A stretch of DNA of 64,000 bases from Chrysomallon squamiferum (Eukaryota; Mollusca; Gastropoda; Neomphalida; Peltospiridae), in the NCBI GenBank assembly GCA_012295275.1, contig CM022671.1:36188683-36252682 (forward strand), in the 5' to 3' direction. Made by a program: the position numbers and the translations under genes. The notes under the pieces are model-generated. The model was not told the DNA's origin. It saw only the letters and a program-made list of their open reading frames with translations, and searched no databases. Below are positions 13,683 through 33,311 of the stretch, in pieces. Each line of letters starts with the position of its first letter. The stretch's first letter is position 1.

Positions 13683-14642
13683 TAAACTCTGGGCAAATTT
13701 CTGCAATTTATTTATTTGGTTTAAACCTCTAATATATTATTTTAAAGTGACAAAAATTCACAGATTAATAAATTTGTCGTCATAAGACTGTTTTATCTCT
13801 TACCTAATTTACTTTCAATAGTCATGAATTTTAGTGTAATTTGACTGCTAATTATCTAAGAATGCTTCTTATTTTTTTTCTCGAGAATTGTGAGGTTATT
13901 TTTTTTTTTTTTTTTTTTTTTTTTTTCTCAAATATCTCTAATGAACGTAGACAGTAATGTAATGCAAAAGCAAAAAAACAGTAAACAAAAGTAAGTTAAT
14001 CTTAACAAAAATATAAATTGCATGTAGTTTAAACCTTGCTCATCGAGGATGGCATTAGTTGATTATTTTATAAATTAATACTACAGATGTCAAAGCAAAT
14101 AGATGAAGATTATCTTATTTAATACTGTAATGTGAGATTAAATCATTTTCTAAGATGCTAAGTGCAAGGAAGAAAAGAATGACCAGTCAGTGAACAGTAA
14201 TGATTTATTGTACGTAGATTTCTACAGAAGCAGTAAGTCTAGCTTTCTTCATTTACCACATGTTAAATGCCACGACATAGACTACAGCAGCCACAAAACG
14301 TATTTTACGTACTACAGAACAGTACATTAGTAATGATATTATGCATAACACACGGTGGCTAGACCAATAACAGTTTTCTTTAATGTAGATTCAACGACGC
14401 ACACCACAATCGACTACACCATCATCATCAACAACAGTAACAAAAACATCGCGAAAAATAGCAACAGTCATGACACCAGATATATATGTACATGTATTGT
14501 AAATACCACATACTAAATCTGTATTCTTTTTGTCATGTCTGTATGCATAATCAATGCCATACACCACCACCACAACAACAAACAAACAAAAAACTTCAAC
14601 AACAGCAGTAGCAGAAACAACAACAACTAGTATTTTACATAC

Positions 14643-15088
14643 CACACAGCCGACAGACCAATGACTGCTTTATTCTTATTGTGGTGTTTTCTGTAGTGAA
14701 TACTCCACGTCACCGACCACAGCCTGTCCACTGAGATAACGAGAAGAGTGAACACAGAGGCGAAAGTCATGCCGTAGTCGAAGAAGATCCAGACGCCGCA
14801 CATGAACTGTCCAAACGGCCAGTAGCCAAGTACGTTTTCTATGGTATAAAAACTCATAGCAGTGACGGCCACGGCAATGTCCGTGACAGCGAGGTTGACG
14901 ATGTAGTAGTTAAAAACGGTGTGTAGACTTTTCTCCCTGGCTACTGCAAGAAGCACCAGACAATTACCAAACACAGTTATGAAGATTATTGTGTAAAGTC
15001 CAACACCGAGAACAATGTTTGTCCATGGAACAGACGTCGCTGCAGTATCCGACAGTGTATTGTTCAACGTGGCCATCGTCGACTCCAT
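14643..15088 (-). CDS. Aminergic-type GPCR, receptor B: first exon only
   Basis: This exon encodes a start (MESTMATLNNT..., with an NNT sequon), TM1 with Asn1.50, TM2 with Asp2.50 (LAVTDIAVA), the TM3 Cys (FGQFMCGVW), Asp3.32 in FFDYGMTF (D104), DRLW, and the start of TM4. It stops at a GTATGT donor that splits the Trp4.50 codon TG|G, exactly as in receptors A and C. No matching second exon lies before receptor A exon 1. Either this is an alternative first exon that splices to the phase-compatible receptor A exon 2 at 6305, or it is a truncated tandem duplicate. The frame is intact and very similar to receptor C, so recent function is plausible. Which case applies cannot be told from genomic sequence. 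Confidence 0.7.
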
Positions 15089-15804
15089 CGTTTTCTTCTT
15101 ATTATTATTTAATTTTTTATTTATTTATTTATTTATTTTTATTTTTATTTTTTTTAAATTTATTTTTATTTATTTATTTATTTATTTATTAATTTATTTA
15201 TTAATTTATAAATTTTGTTCTGTTTATCACTAAATCAAGGTAAATATTTGGAAAGATTAAGATATTGTATATCGTACTGCTGCTAGAAGCTACCAGATCG
15301 ACCTGTTTAGAAACAGTCAGTCAGTCAATAGTGAGTGAAAACGTGCTGATCAGATGAATTGATCTGAAAGACTCCTGTGTCAGCCTCGTTTTACATATTG
15401 TTAGTAATACTCTACAACTTCTCTGTGACAACTTCTTTCCTATTGGCTAGCGTACAGCGCTTTCGCGTAATTTAACTGGACAGTTTTCCACCTTCAAGTC
15501 GTGATATTTAACAGGTTAGTAATAGCAAGCTCACACCTATAGCCAATGCACTGCCTGTCAAATTATAAAATACGAGGGTCGTCCTTGATGAGGGCACGCC
15601 TAGAAAGAAGTGTGGGAAGCGAGATTCACGCATGGTGTGACTTACAGACTATAAATCCCCACCCCCCGAGATTTATGCAACTTACACAGTCTTACACCTA
15701 TAAAGACATAATTATGCACGATCTTAAAAAATTTAATAACCGCGTCAGCACACCTAGACACGCATACGCATAGATTTATATGCAAACGTAAATATGTTCC
15801 AGAT

Positions 15805-16310
15805 CAGGGGTCATCAACCATTTTGAACATGAAAGCTACTCCATAGGTACTGAGTCATCCGAAGGGCTATCAGTTTGTTACACTCTTCTGAAATAACAAA
15901 TTTGTTCAGTTTATTTTTAGTTATATATATTATTATTAATGATACTCATCTATGTGAAGACACTGATCACGTTAATGGTTTCTCACAATAATTATCACCA
16001 ATGACTTAACACGGTTGGATACAGATAATATCAATATTCAACCTTTAATTGTATTGATCTCAGTAATGGTTTAAATTTCAGATGATCAGTTCTACAACAT
16101 TTAATAAGAAAAATGTCGCATTTTCGCTAACCACTGACAACCCCTATTAATAAATCATGAACTATGTTGCACTATCTTTGAAAAAGTTATTAGTTGTATA
16201 ATGTTGACACATTTTCACGTGTTGTGCTGTTTTAGGAACAGGCCTGCGGGCGACTGGTGTGGTTGTTAGGGGCGACCTGCTGCCCGCGGTCACCGTGCTG
16301 CTGATCCCTG
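15805..16310. mobile_element. Probable hAT-like non-autonomous element
   Basis: The left end is caggggtcatcaacc; the right end is ...gctgctgatccctg, whose inverse cagggatcagcagc matches the left end at most positions. Imperfect 8-bp flanks (ttccagat / gtccagac) look like a target duplication. A short inverted end with an 8-bp duplication is typical of hAT elements. The roughly 500-bp body has a GC-rich right part (16230-16300) unlike its AT-rich surroundings and no transposase. The family call is inference. Confidence 0.45.
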
Positions 16311-16424
16311 GTCCAGACACTTCAGAGAGAAGATTTTATTCTGAATTTTCAAATAAACTCTGTTGTGAGATCGACTCATCAGAAAACACGAGCAGACCAT
16401 CAGTGTCGGTGTCAAACGTATACA

Positions 16425-16460
<36 letters not shown>

Positions 16461-16860
16461 ACTCACCAGCTTTTACATGTCATCACTGGCCACCACTGTC
16501 GCCGTGTAAAATACTATGAACTGTACATATTTAATTTTAGTATTTAACATTAAAAACGGTGAATGCATCAAATGTTTCGTATTACAGAACATTTCCAGAC
16601 ACCTTTTCTCCCTATTAGATCCTCAAATCGAAAGTCTGCTCTGCTTCCGTGTGCGTGTTTCAGATGTAGGTACAAATACATTGAAATTGCAAATAACAAT
16701 ATTTAGTGTAAAAATGAAGATGACGATGATAACAGTGAAAAAGGAATGCTAGTTAATTAGTATTTTAATTACTGATGATTTCCTAACAATAACATAATTA
16801 ACTGCAAAACTACCATAATCATCATAATCATCATTCTACTTCTTCTTCTTCGTCTTCTTC

Positions 16861-16882
16861 TGCTCATTATTATTATTATTAT

Positions 16883-16914
<32 letters not shown>

Positions 16915-16945
16915 CTACTACTACTACTGCTACTACTACTACTAT
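16861..16945. repeat. Compound trinucleotide microsatellite (TTA/TAG/TAC)
   Basis: TTA, then TAG, then TAC triplet runs follow one another, preceded by a TTC-rich patch. The apparent Ser/Thr/Asn homopolymer frames on the minus strand are repeat artefacts. Confidence 0.9.
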
Positions 16946-17521
16946 ACATATAATTGTTACAAGGATGCAAGAACCAGCCTGACAATATCTGTAAGGTAAA
17001 ACTATGTTTTGAAAGTATCGGCAGCGTACCCATTGTAACACGAACCACTGTAGACGAACCCGCTGTAGACGAACCACTCTCTCTCTCTGAACATTCAGTT
17101 AGTAGTCTAGGTTGGTCAATAAAGCGATAACAACACAATCATTTGCAAGTACACGACATTCTTCAGGTCTTCTCCACTGACCCAGATATATTAATTATTT
17201 TGATTTTTATTACTCGTCAACCCTCTCTCGTTCGGTTTACTGGTGTACACGTTCTTAAAAAAGAATTACTGCAAATGTGATCAAGTGCAGCAGTCAGAAA
17301 GCTTTGCTTGGCTTTCATCAGTGCTTAGCGGTAGCTGCAGGTGTGGTTTCATGTCATGAACATGGACAGGATAAAAATGATATAATGAGTTTAAGTGTCC
17401 TGACTATCCATGTTGTTGTTTTTTTCTTCATCCCCGCGGAACCGTAAACATATAAAGGGTATAAAGTGTTCAGATAGATCATTAAATTTAAACGTTGCCT
17501 TTCAAATATATATGTGTTTTA

Positions 17522-17522
<1 letters not shown>

Positions 17523-17580
<58 letters not shown>
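17523..17580. repeat. (TAA)n microsatellite
   Basis: About 19 AAT/TAA triplets, followed by a short CAA run. Lies just downstream of receptor C. Confidence 0.9.
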
Positions 17581-17583
<3 letters not shown>

Positions 17584-17879
17584 CAACAACAATAAAGATG
17601 ATGATGTTGACCATAATGGTATACAAATAAACAAATAAATAAAAATAACATTATTAACCTGCCTTTATACTGAAGAATAAAGCGAAAAGTGTCAGTCTTA
17701 CAAATGAGTGTTTGTCTACACACTTTATTATTATCACATATATACAAATTAACTCCATAGTATATACGGTGTATTTGACTTAACTGATTCTTACCGTCAT
17801 TGAAAAACCATGTAAATGTCAGATACAGTTAGTTTATTCTTGTGTCATTTCGATATGTTCTAATGAAATATTTTTCTTT

Positions 17880-20110
17880 CTATCTTACCCTACCCAATTG
17901 TCTCTTTCTAACTTTTTTAGTTTCCGGTTTAAGATGAAGAATGCTTCTGAAGGCACGTCGAAATTCGGTGCTGCTGTAGTTGTAGAGAAAGGGATTGATA
18001 GTTGAGTTGAGGTACGTTAACCAGGACGTGATGATGTATACGCTTTTGGGGACTATGTTCGGGTCGTAAACACAGATGTCAAATACGATGTGGAATGGAA
18101 CCCAGCAGATGATGTAACAGCAGATGATGCATGTAAGTAACTGAAACACTTTTCGTTCCCGTCTCTCCGTGATTTCCTCTACGTCCGCTAGCGACAGCGA
18201 CCGGGATTCCGCTTCCGATCCGGCGATTGTCACAGTTTTCACGGACATTGACTCGAACGGACGTCTTTTAAATCCCGGCAGCTCGCTGGTCATGGACTCG
18301 ATAATCTTTTTTTGTAAATTCCGCCTCATTTCTAACTCTTCAGTATCCTCACCTTCCGATGGCTTGTCTAAGCCTTCAGATGGCCTTTCTAAGCTTTCAG
18401 ATGGCCTTTCTAAGCCTTCAGATGGCTTTTCTAAGCTTACAGATGGCTTTTCTAAGCTTATAGATGGCTTTTCTAAGCCTTCGGATGGCTTTTCTAAGCT
18501 TACAGATGGCTTTTCTAAGCCTTCAGATGGCTTTACCTCGTTATTCACTACATTGTCATTATTTTTCGTTTGTATCTCATCCTCCTTCGCTGAAACATTT
18601 TTAGATTTATCCTCCGACTTTAACGACTGCGGATCAATCACATTAGAAGCATCCAGCCTTGTATCAATCACATTAGCGGTATCCAACCTTGTATCATTCG
18701 CATTAGCAGGATCTAGCCTAGTATCATTGTCATTAGTAGTATCCTGCCTAGTATCAACTGCGACACTGTTTTCCGGTATGGCCTCAATCACAGCATCAAA
18801 CTTTTCTTCGCTTAAAGACCCAATTAACGATGTTTCCAAGGAAAATCGGCTCATCAGCCTCCTTGCAAACCTCTTCTGTCTTTTGAACATACCAATGGAC
18901 GTACTAGAACGCAGGCTGCCTAAACTTCGACGTCGCTTGTTAATGATCAGTCTTTTCCTCATGAACAGATACACGTGTACGTAACAGAACACAAGAATAA
19001 CACACGAACCATGATGGCCTATGATGGCTATGACAATGGCGAATTCTCTGTTTTCGTCCGGTGCCCAAATGCAGATGTTTTCGCTATGTTTATGCAGTCT
19101 GTCGACTATGACGGCGGGTAGCAATAATGTCAGAATTGTAACCCTGAATAACAAGAACAGCGGGGAAATAATGAAATAATGAAGCAATGAAATAATGTTG
19201 TAGCTTTTAGTAAAAAGAATCCATTAATCGGTGCTAAACGACACACACACACATATATATATATATACATAATAAACGCGTATAAACACATAAAGAATAT
19301 CTTATCACTTAACATAAAGGGAAGAAGATTCCCCAAAGTAAGAAGATTCCCCCAAAATCACATGCTAGGGCCTCTTACTAGCCAGTCGTGGGAGTTGGAT
19401 GGATGGGTTTACTGGTTTTAAAGGGAAATAACTCGATGGGCGTATTGTGCTAAACTGCACCACCAAAGTGAGAATGAAATGCAGTTTTATACCTATGAGT
19501 ATTACAGATTTAAAAATTTTGAATTTGTTACATATATATATATATATATATTTATATTTGTCATTATCTTAAGAGATAAATGTATTTAATACCAAGCCTA
19601 AGCTTTAATATTAGATGTTTGTGAATTAAACCCAACTTTTCTGGTTTGTTTTACGTACCAAACGAAAAATATGGCAATGAAAGCTTTTTTTTTTTTGTGA
19701 TGAAGTCTGTAGTGCATACTCCACGACACAGACCAAAAACGATCCACTGAGATAACGAGAAGAGTGAACACAGAGGCGAAAGTCATGCCGTAGTCGAAGA
19801 AGATCCAGACGCCGCACATGAACTGTCCAAACGGCCAGTAGCCAAGTACCGTGTTTATCGTGTTAAAACTCATAGCAGTGACGGCCACGGCAACGTCCGT
19901 GACAGCGAGGTTGACGATGTAGTAGTTAAAAACTGTGTGCAGGCGTTTTTCTCTGGTCACTGCAATTAGCACCATAATGTTGCCTACAAGCGTTACCAAT
20001 ACAACGAAATAAAGTCCTACTCCAGCAAGAATGTTTGTCCAGTGTATTGAACTTATATCTATTGTTACAGTTTGGTTATATAGAATTAACTCAGAGCGTA
20101 TTGGAACCAT
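17880..20110 (-). CDS. Aminergic-type class A GPCR, receptor C (two exons)
   Basis: The best-preserved member of the cluster. Exons are 20110-19659 and 19143-17880, 571 aa in total. The ATG at 20110 has a strong context (GCAACCATGG). An NQT sequon precedes TM1. Visible landmarks: N44 (1.50), D72 (2.50), C99 (3.25), D106 (3.32, the amine-binding Asp, in FFDYGMTF), DRFW in place of DRY (R124), CWVPFH in TM6, WLTYLNSTINPFLY in TM7, then FRRAFRSILHLK and a basic tail. TM5 lacks the usual Pro5.50. The third intracellular loop is about 250 residues and contains two tandem peptide repeats. Nearest known families by eye are muscarinic and histamine-type receptors, from TM3 Asp and the YxNSTxNP pattern. 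The ligand is not predictable. It is divergent from p38, with 1.6 kb between starts. Confidence 0.85.
18352..18537 (-). repeat. Coding tandem repeat in the receptor C third loop
   Basis: A 24-bp coding repeat encodes eight-residue units of the form (G/S)LEKPS(E/V)(G/S), about seven or eight copies, with L-E/D-K/R-P-S invariant. Just upstream in the protein, at about 18640-18760, is a second repeat of about eleven residues with core DTRLD.AN. Both lie in the cytoplasmic loop between TM5 and TM6. The open frame on the plus strand here is an antisense shadow. Confidence 0.85.
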
Positions 20111-20312
20111 GGTTGCTAGCAATTATCTAGATTAACACCGTTTGAATCATTATAAACACTGGATCTAGAACCCGATATATTCATGAGACAGCTTCATGGG
20201 ACAAAACTGCAGTCGTCTTTTCTTCTGATAATCATGTCATTAAATGACATTGTGGTATAAACACTGTATTGTGTCGAGTTGCCAAAACTGTGTCAAACTC
20301 GAAGAACCTAAA

Positions 20313-20346
20313 TGACGTTACAATGATCTGGAAATATATTACGTCA
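20313..20346. promoter_or_regulatory. CRE-like half sites upstream of receptor C
   Basis: TGACGTTA at 20313 and TTACGTCA at 20339 lie 200-240 bp upstream of the receptor C ATG on the minus strand. Receptor A also has CRE-type sites upstream. Function is inferred from motif and position only. Confidence 0.2.
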
Positions 20347-21088
20347 CAGTCACGTGAGACTGAAAATAAAAATTGACGTAAATGTATACACGCCGGAGTT
20401 ATTTATGTAACTTACGCGTTATAAGACATGCATTAAAATAATGATTTAACATAAATTCATTAAATATTCTGAGCGCATATTTGTTAAAATTATATAGTCT
20501 GTTAGATAACCTGTATTTCTTTTTTTTTTTTTTTCTTAATAATAATACCAGGTAATTGTATATACGGGGTAATATATAATAAAGATTAAAATGACTGCGA
20601 ACATGAACCAGAATGAAAACTGCTCATAAAAACAATTAGCGAAATGGCGACTGAAGCAGTTTGTGGTTCGTTATATCTTACCCAAACGTCGCCAAATTTT
20701 GATGGTTTTCTGGTTCATTTAAAGGCTTTCTGTGAGCTTAATTCCACCGTTTTCATTATTATTGATTAAAGAACTGTTTACACCGAAACAGAACAAATCC
20801 AAAAGTCAGCGCAAAGTCCATCTCGAGTACAAACGGCTGCAGTGAAAAATGACTAAAAGACGTAACCTCCCTGTATATAAAGTTTAGTGAAAGTTGGTAG
20901 CTGTTTACAAGAAAATATCATTACCGAACTAACTAGTACCTTAAGAGATTTCGAAAAAAAAAAACAGAGATGAGTAAACCCAGTACACTCATTATGCATG
21001 CGGCATAAAGTTTGAGAACAGGACTACATTCTGTCCATGTAAAAGGCGAAAACTGGAAGAAAAAAATAATTACAACAACAACAACGAC

Positions 21089-21130
<42 letters not shown>

Positions 21131-21277
21131 TTAATTAATTAATTAATTAATTAATTAATTAATTAATTAATACATAAATAAATAAATAATCAGACCTTAA
21201 ATAGAATAATTCATTTTAATAAAAACACAAATACATGCTTTCACATACAAACATTTTCATACTTAAATACATACATG

Positions 21278-21324
<47 letters not shown>

Positions 21325-21717
21325 CAACAATTCCGTCAATTTCGCTGTAATTAACGATGTTATCCGAATGAGAAAGGGACTTTCCATTGAAAAGATGCTT
21401 GGTTTCTAATTGGTCAATCAAAGTATCTGAGTCGCTCCGAATCGGAAATTAACACTGTAGCGAAATGTGCCGAAAATGTCCGATTTATTTTTGTCGCCAC
21501 TCCTTTGCATATCCGTCTGTGCGTCATAATCCGGAAACCAGACGAGACTGGGAAGGAGAATGTTAAAAAGTTTCATAGTTTATCTACAGCGTCAAGGAAA
21601 GATATTTGTGCAAAATAATTATTGCTGCAGAACGTGTAACAATCAGAAACAAGACAGTATATTTCAAGAACATATTAATACGCTTTTCAGTGATTTTTAT
21701 GGCATAAAGTGTTAAGA
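20347..21717. other. Shared upstream region of receptor C and p38
   Basis: Divergent intergenic DNA. It holds a TAA run then a TTAA run at 21089-21170 and a GT run at 21283-21321. The stretch from about 21330 to 21717 is less repetitive and probably contains the p38 promoter and 5' UTR. I see no clear core promoter motif. Confidence 0.5.
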
Positions 21718-28714
<6,997 letters not shown>

Positions 28715-28908
28715 AGTAGCTGTGTGCGAGAGTTATAATCTTCTATCTGAGACGAGTATAAAAGTCATATCAGACTGAGTGTGAGTGTTATTAAACCACA
28801 GTGTGAGAAAAACATATCTTCATCTAGTAGAACATGAACCTGTACACTGACTGTTTTCTTCACAAATAACACTGTTTTTATTTATTCTCAACATCACTCT
28901 TTGCTGCT

Positions 28909-28914
28909 AATAAA
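28909..28914 (+). terminator. Candidate polyadenylation signal for p38
   Basis: First AATAAA in a likely context, about 195 bp after the p38 stop codon. In AT-rich DNA AATAAA is common, so later sites may also be used. Confidence 0.35.
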
Positions 28915-28919
28915 GTTTG

Positions 28920-29646
28920 ATAATTTTTCTATACTTCTGATTTATTATCTTACAAGAAAGTTAAATTATTTTCAACAAAGCATTGGTAATTTTTCCGAAA
29001 TTTTATATATATATAAAGATATATTTTTTCTTCATATATCAGATGTAATCTCTCAAGAAAACAAGAACTGACAGAGATTTGTTACGTTAACTTCATTAGC
29101 AAGAAAGATTGGTAACCATTATGAATAAAGTAGTGTGTTAATTGGATTTTTTTGTGAAAAAAAAAAATATATATATATATATTATTTTTTATGTATACGT
29201 GATATATTAATCCTGTTTCTTTAACAGAAAAAATCAATTTGAAGTGAGCACATTTTGACAAACCACAGGAACATTTATTTAAAAAAAAAAAATTTCACAT
29301 TGCAAGATATATATATATAATTTTTTTTTTTTTTCTTTTTTTTTTTAATAAGCCATTTTTTTTCTTCTGTATAACCAAGATAAACATAAATGTAAAGATT
29401 TTCCCTTAAAAATGAGAACAAGTATGCCAACTGGTGATTTTAATCTTCATATATTCTGTGCATAACAATGAAGCCTTCAGGTAAATTTTCTATATTTGTA
29501 AATAGCAGTAAATGAGTAAATAATGTTAAAAAAGTCATTTAGTTAAGTGAATATTTTCACATTATTTATTTTGTCATTTTCTGGCTCGTCTGAGATTAAC
29601 TCAGAGATGTTTGTACATGTCATCTTACATACAATACAGTGTTAAC

Positions 29647-29684
<38 letters not shown>

Positions 29685-29744
29685 ATATACATAAACATAC
29701 ATACTTATGTGTGTGTATAATATATATATAAACATACATACTTA

Positions 29745-29776
<32 letters not shown>

Positions 29777-32002
29777 CACAATCATATCATATATAACTGT
29801 TATTGTATACTTTAACTTAAACTTTCATGTTCATTCAGTTTAAAATATTTCAGTTCAGGTCTGTTGAAGTGATCTGTTCTCATTGATTCAGTGTTTCAGA
29901 CTTAACTGACATTATAAATGTAACAACAGCATATTTAGCTTAATATTATTTCTAAATGGATGGGGTTTTGGGGATGGGTTTTAAACTTTTTTTTTTTTAT
30001 AACTGAAAAACTTATTGCTAATAGTTTAATTGTTAAGGGGGAGAAAAAGATATACGTTTGAATATTTTATATATGGGACTTTAAAAAACTCCACGATAAC
30101 ACTTAAAAAATAAAAAATGATAATAAAAATAAATTAAAATGATTATCCATGGTCTGAAATTATTAATGTTAAGATTGATCAATAAATATATGAGTTTGAC
30201 ACAGACTTGACTGAGTTTTTCATTCTACCTCAAAAAAGAAATCAGTAGATTTATCATGATTAAAATATGTTCAGACATGAAACTAATTGCATTGTGGAAA
30301 TAAGCTTTGGTGTTACCTTCAACCAACAGTAATATACACCACGGTAGACTTCAGTTTGCACATTATTAATTCAAATGTTTTTATATCAAATTTTATTACA
30401 TATCTTTTCTTTTTAATTTATTACACAAAACACATTTTTAGATGTCTTTTTAAGGAAAATATCTGGTAGATATATTTCACATTCAGTAATTGTTGATTTT
30501 TAGAATTGTCTCTGTTAACAAAATATTTTGAAATCCTGTAATTAATTTTTTTTTTACTGTGTATAATGTTGTAATTTTGATACATGCTTGTTTTATGGGT
30601 TTTGAACCCATGTTTTTCCACTCTGTAGTAACATTAACTTCAGTTTTTTACATGTTGAACACACACAGGAAATTTTCTGTTTTCTACATTCTCTTTTCAC
30701 TGTTAATTTTATCAACCACAATAACAATGATATATAAAAAAACATCCAAATAGACCAATTATTTTTGTACAAAAAAGTGAGATTTAAACACTGTAAATAG
30801 GTAACACATAAACATTGTGTAAACAGGCAGTGTGTAGACCCTGTGTAAACAGGTAACATATTTTCTAGTTGTTTTGTGATAACTACAATCAGAACTCTGT
30901 GATACCTGATTTCATTTTCTGTTAATAAGCTTTAGTAATCAAAGATAAATGTTCTTTGTTTTATCACTGGACTGTTCAGTGCTTGCTTACACACCATACA
31001 GACATACAGACACACACACACACACACATAGACACGCTGTTATGTTTTATGTACGTTTAAGTTTGCATAATGATTTTACGCCACTTTTGTTTTTAAACAG
31101 GTTTATTTTAAAATATTTAACTGTGTAATCAGAGTAATGTATTGCTAATGACTATTAGTAATCAATGTTTATTCATTAATGGATTATTTTATACTACCAC
31201 TGTCAACATTCTCTCATGATTGCTAGAAAAACACACCAAAAATTGATTTTAGACTAATGACATGACAGATTTTATTCAGCAAGACATTCTGATGACAGAA
31301 TGTTGTTCTGATTTAGTGACCTTTTATTTATTTTTCATCAAACAAATTTCAACCTTTGGAAATAAAGTTTTTAGTGTTTTTTCATCTGTTTGATTTGAAA
31401 TTAATTTCTTTTTTTATTTTGCTTTGTTCTTTTTTTTTTTTTTTCAGGCTTTAAATACTTTTCTTCTCATTTTATTACATGCTTTAAATACACACATATT
31501 TCATGTTAGTGCAGTGATGCCAAAGTAATTTAGAAATTGTATGTACTTTACACTGTGCAATCAATAACTAGTTATTTGTAATGCAATTTGCTCATCTATG
31601 CAAATGCACATAGTGTAATAATGATGATGAAGTGGAAAATAACTTTAAAATGCACAAATTAGAAAGACTGAATACTGTAACAGTCTGTGAGAGTGATTGT
31701 TCCTCTGTTGAAATACGCTGGATATAGGTTGGATGTAGGAGAAAGGATATTTTGTATATAGAGAGTGTAATACACAGATTACAGCTGTACATATATTATA
31801 CTGAATAAAATACAGATTTAAAATAAAATAACCCAGAAATATAGTTTTAGTTGTAAACATTTGCTCAAAGTCACTTTTAAAATATTTATGATTTGTTTTG
31901 AGCAAAGAGTTATTTAAGTTTGAAAACTAAAACATTTTTGAGAATAAGCTTGTATTTTTTTTTTTTTTTTTTTTAAATTTTATAAGTACACTATACAGTT
32001 AT

Positions 32003-32041
<39 letters not shown>

Positions 32042-33275
32042 TATATATTTTAACCAAATTAGATGTAAAAAAATTGAGAAAAAAGGTGATGTATGTCCTA
32101 ATAAAATTATTTGTTACAATTTAAGAAACAAATTACAGATTGGAGTATACAGAGTTTTTGTTTTGAATGTAGTAGTATATTTGTATATAGAAAAGGATTA
32201 ACTACTTTATAATATCATGTATATAAGAAAAATGTTTTGATTGCATGTAAGTTTTAAACAAAGAAATAAATCCGAAGTATTTACCGTTCCAAATGGATTT
32301 TGTTTTTCATGTTTAGATATTTTTAAGAATATATTTTAGTATTTTTAATTCTGTTCAGTTATGACATTTTTACAAATGTATTCTTGTATTTTTGTTATTT
32401 CTGTATGTTGTTCTAGTTTTAATTTTTATTATTAATGGTGTTTTGTGGGAGGGGGTTAGGGCTAGATAAATATATTTTTGAAAATATATTCTATTATTTT
32501 TGTTTAGCATTGTGGTACTAGTTTTATTTATCAATGGTGTCTTGTAGCGTGGAGTTGAAGGGTGTAAGATTAATGAAGTCAAAGGTTGATTCTGATATTA
32601 AGGCTTATCAGAACATGGGGCTTCAGTTCAAAGGGAAGGTGGAAAATAAAATATTTCTTGCTACTACTCTTTTACATTATATAAATATTCAACACATCTT
32701 TAACACTTAACCTGTTTCAATTAAATATTTATTCATCAGTGAGTGTAGAATTTAGCTAAAAATAAAGTGTTTTTGAATTACTTTGGTTTCATTCACTGTA
32801 AAATCCTTTTAATCAGAAATTAACTTCAACCCTTTTTCAGTATTTGCAGTTGTTTGATAAACAAAAAAAACAAAAAATGTTTTGTTAATAAAAGAATGAC
32901 ATGTCCAAAGTGATGCTTCTTGTGATATGTTTCTTACTTTATTGTTAGTAAAGGCTTGTTTACAAACAATACTCCTTCCACAACAAATTTGTTTTTTTAT
33001 GATGCAACATTATTTAGATTAGATTTTTTTCAGGGGAGGGTGGTTATATATCTGATTTAAACAAGAATTTAAACAAGATTTAAGAATTTAAACAAAACAA
33101 CAAAAACACTGTTTAACAATTTTTTTTTTATTTTTAAATTCAATAAACATGCTGAACAATGAAATTTTAACATCAAAAATCACCTGATTAAATTTTTTTT
33201 AAATAATTCATTTTGCTAAAACACAAGTTTTAAAAAAGAACAATATTTTCTTATTTTTAACATTTTTATTTTTAA

Positions 33276-33311
<36 letters not shown>

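Noticed and set aside
18169-18984. 271-codon plus-strand open frame rich in SDGF repeats
   Set aside because: Antisense shadow of the repeated third loop of receptor C, which is supported by GPCR motifs and splice phases.
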